This document shows, one piece after another, positions 62,901 to 64,000 of a stretch of DNA of 64,000 bases. A program made the translations under genes and the position numbers. The stretch is taken from assembly GCA_012862575.1 (NCBI GenBank), contig BLSF01000083.1, forward strand, positions 7,288 through 71,287, in the 5' to 3' direction. The notes beneath the pieces are model-generated. The model saw only the letters and a list, made by a program, of their open reading frames with translations. It had not been told where the DNA came from and did no database searches. The stretch's first letter is position 1. Every line of letters begins with the position of its first letter. This DNA comes from Parietichytrium sp. I65-24A (Eukaryota > Sar > Bigyra > Thraustochytrida > Thraustochytriidae).

Positions 62901-64000
62901 TCACTTGTTTTTCCCTTTGCCTCCAGTAATTGTGTTGGCAGAGAATTGACCTGCGGAAAATTGGCCAGCTGAAAACTGGCCTGCGGAAAATCCTCCAGAG
63001 AAGCGGCTGCTGCCTGTGAGGCTGCTGTTGAAGCTCATATCGGAGCCATGTATGCGACTGGAGCTGAATCTCATAGGGTTGATGCTATCTGTACTTGCCT
63101 CCAGCGTGGAGCCGTTCAGAGAGTGTCGAATACGCAAGTTTTGTTTGCCACGATTTGCGTGTTTCCAGAAAAAGTAGTTCTCTTCCAATTGCATGTAGAA
63201 CTGTGCGGTGGATGGATACAACCTCTCCAGGGTGTAGTAAAGCGGACGAACGATGCTGTCAATGAAGGAGAGTTGCATCTTGCTCTCGAAGCGTTCCATG
63301 AAAGGCGAAACCGGAATTCCTGCTCGCTTTTCCATTTCTCCCTGGCTTAAGAATTCGTCTGCGATACGTACGACCCAGTGCTTGTATAATTCCACATTCC
63401 GGGCAGTATTGCTGACATCACCACAAATCATTAGTAGCTCTGCGACTGCAGCACGGTCTTCTTCCTCGGTGAGATTATTAATTGGACTCGTGAATCGCAT
63501 TCGGACGGCCTTGATGAACGGATCGTGGTGCTGAAGAGCTGTTGCTAGAACGAGGTTCGTGACTTTTTCGAAGACTTTGTTTCTCACTGTCACCGATTCA
63601 TGATTGAGAAGCTGCACGATGAGGGGCTTCGCTACACTTACGTGAAAGTGCTCTAACTGAGGGGCAGGGTATGTAAGCGCCAACTTGTGATTGGTGGCGA
63701 CTAGAAACTGGTTGGTGACTCCCGGGTGACGAAGATCATGGACGGCCGCGGCGATGAACAAAGCAAACACCTCAATGGGCAAAAAACACCCAAAGGTTTC
63801 GTTCGCATGCGTGAAACTTTGCCGAGACAGAATTGTTTGAAACAAAACATGGACTGCTTGCACGACGTCAGCAGCGTGGAGACTGTTGTGAAATGGATTT
63901 GCAGGGTAGCCCAATTCTACCTTTTGCGCGAAGGAGTTGAGTTGATGCTGCGATATCTTGAAATATCTCTCGAAATCGTACTTCGCAAACACCAGCCGCA
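62901..64000 (-). CDS. 3',5'-cyclic nucleotide phosphodiesterase, C-terminal part (cut by window end)
   Basis: The frame stays open to the window end, so only the C-terminal 366 residues are seen; the upstream part lies beyond. The HD-type PDEase domain shows FHNSLHAADV, AAAVHDLRHPG, CGDVSNTARN and the SQGEMEKRAGIPVSPFMER block, in family order, with metal ligands His, His, Asp and the later Asp kept. The usual LExHHV reads LEHFHV and ATDMxxH reads ATALQHH, small departures worth noting. Such enzymes hydrolyse cAMP or cGMP. The tail after about 310 is Ser-rich and carries FSAGQ repeats (three tandem units plus a partial) and a Lys-rich end. Subfamily, regulatory domains and nucleotide preference cannot be read from the fragment. 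Confidence 0.9.
   Translation of the reverse strand, partial: RLVFAKYDFERYFKISQHQLNSFAQKVELGYPANPFHNSLHAADVVQAVHVLFQTILSRQSFTHANETFGCFLPIEVFALFIAAAVHDLRHPGVTNQFLVATNHKLALTYPAPQLEHFHVSVAKPLIVQLLNHESVTVRNKVFEKVTNLVLATALQHHDPFIKAVRMRFTSPINNLTEEEDRAAVAELLMICGDVSNTARNVELYKHWVVRIADEFLSQGEMEKRAGIPVSPFMERFESKMQLSFIDSIVRPLYYTLERLYPSTAQFYMQLEENYFFWKHANRGKQNLRIRHSLNGSTLEASTDSINPMRFSSSRIHGSDMSFNSSLTGSSRFSGGFSAGQFSAGQFSAGQFSANTITGGKGKNK

Overview
The window is nuclear DNA of a unicellular, gene-dense eukaryote. It carries about 23 protein genes on both strands, mostly single long reading frames with an occasional short GT-AG intron of 56-316 nt. The contents are typically eukaryotic: an AP-4 adaptor subunit, farnesyltransferase alpha, LSM12, a p31comet homologue, makorin, COQ8, TAPT1, a cyclic-nucleotide phosphodiesterase and an HMG-box protein. 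A two-AP2-domain transcription factor and an RbfA protein with an N-terminal extension would suit a plastid-bearing alga. Red algae of the Porphyridium type are my best guess from the intron-poor compact style, but the sequence alone does not prove this. I saw no rRNA, tRNA, CRISPR array or intact mobile element.

Layout. 1-2259: no convincing gene. 2.3-7.1 kb: a Patched/Dispatched-type RND membrane protein converging on an E2-fold protein that lacks its catalytic cysteine. 10.3-16.1 kb: an unassigned polytopic membrane protein converging on a DGAT2-type acyltransferase with a very large membrane-spanning N-terminal region. 18.6-22.6 kb: a SAM-like/IQ protein, a small hypothetical gene behind a hexamer microsatellite, and the farnesyltransferase alpha subunit. 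22.6-25.9 kb: a long non-coding stretch with pyrimidine/purine tracts and a 45-bp tandem repeat. 25.9-36.5 kb: the AP2 factor, RbfA, makorin, AP-4 beta and an EF-hand-like protein. 37.5-45.4 kb: an XRRA1-like LRR protein, TAPT1, LSM12 and a four-exon p31comet gene. 46.0-52.8 kb: a 1586-residue TPR protein and a hypothetical gene. 55.6-64 kb: the HMG-box protein, an MBD-like/2-oxoglutarate oxygenase fusion, a four-exon ABM-domain protein, COQ8 and a phosphodiesterase cut by the window end.

The genes are ordinary neighbours, not a pathway cluster. Themes recur: membrane traffic and lipids (AP-4, TAPT1, DGAT2, Patched-like), ubiquitin-like conjugation (pseudo-E2, makorin), and chromatin or cell cycle (HMG box, MBD-oxygenase, p31comet). 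The most unusual items are the MBD-oxygenase fusion, the Cys-less UBC12-like protein and the DGAT2 fusion. Two short motifs, CACTGTCA and the palindrome-forming GTACTGAGTAC, recur almost only in non-coding DNA. All assignments come from reading motifs by eye; no search was run.
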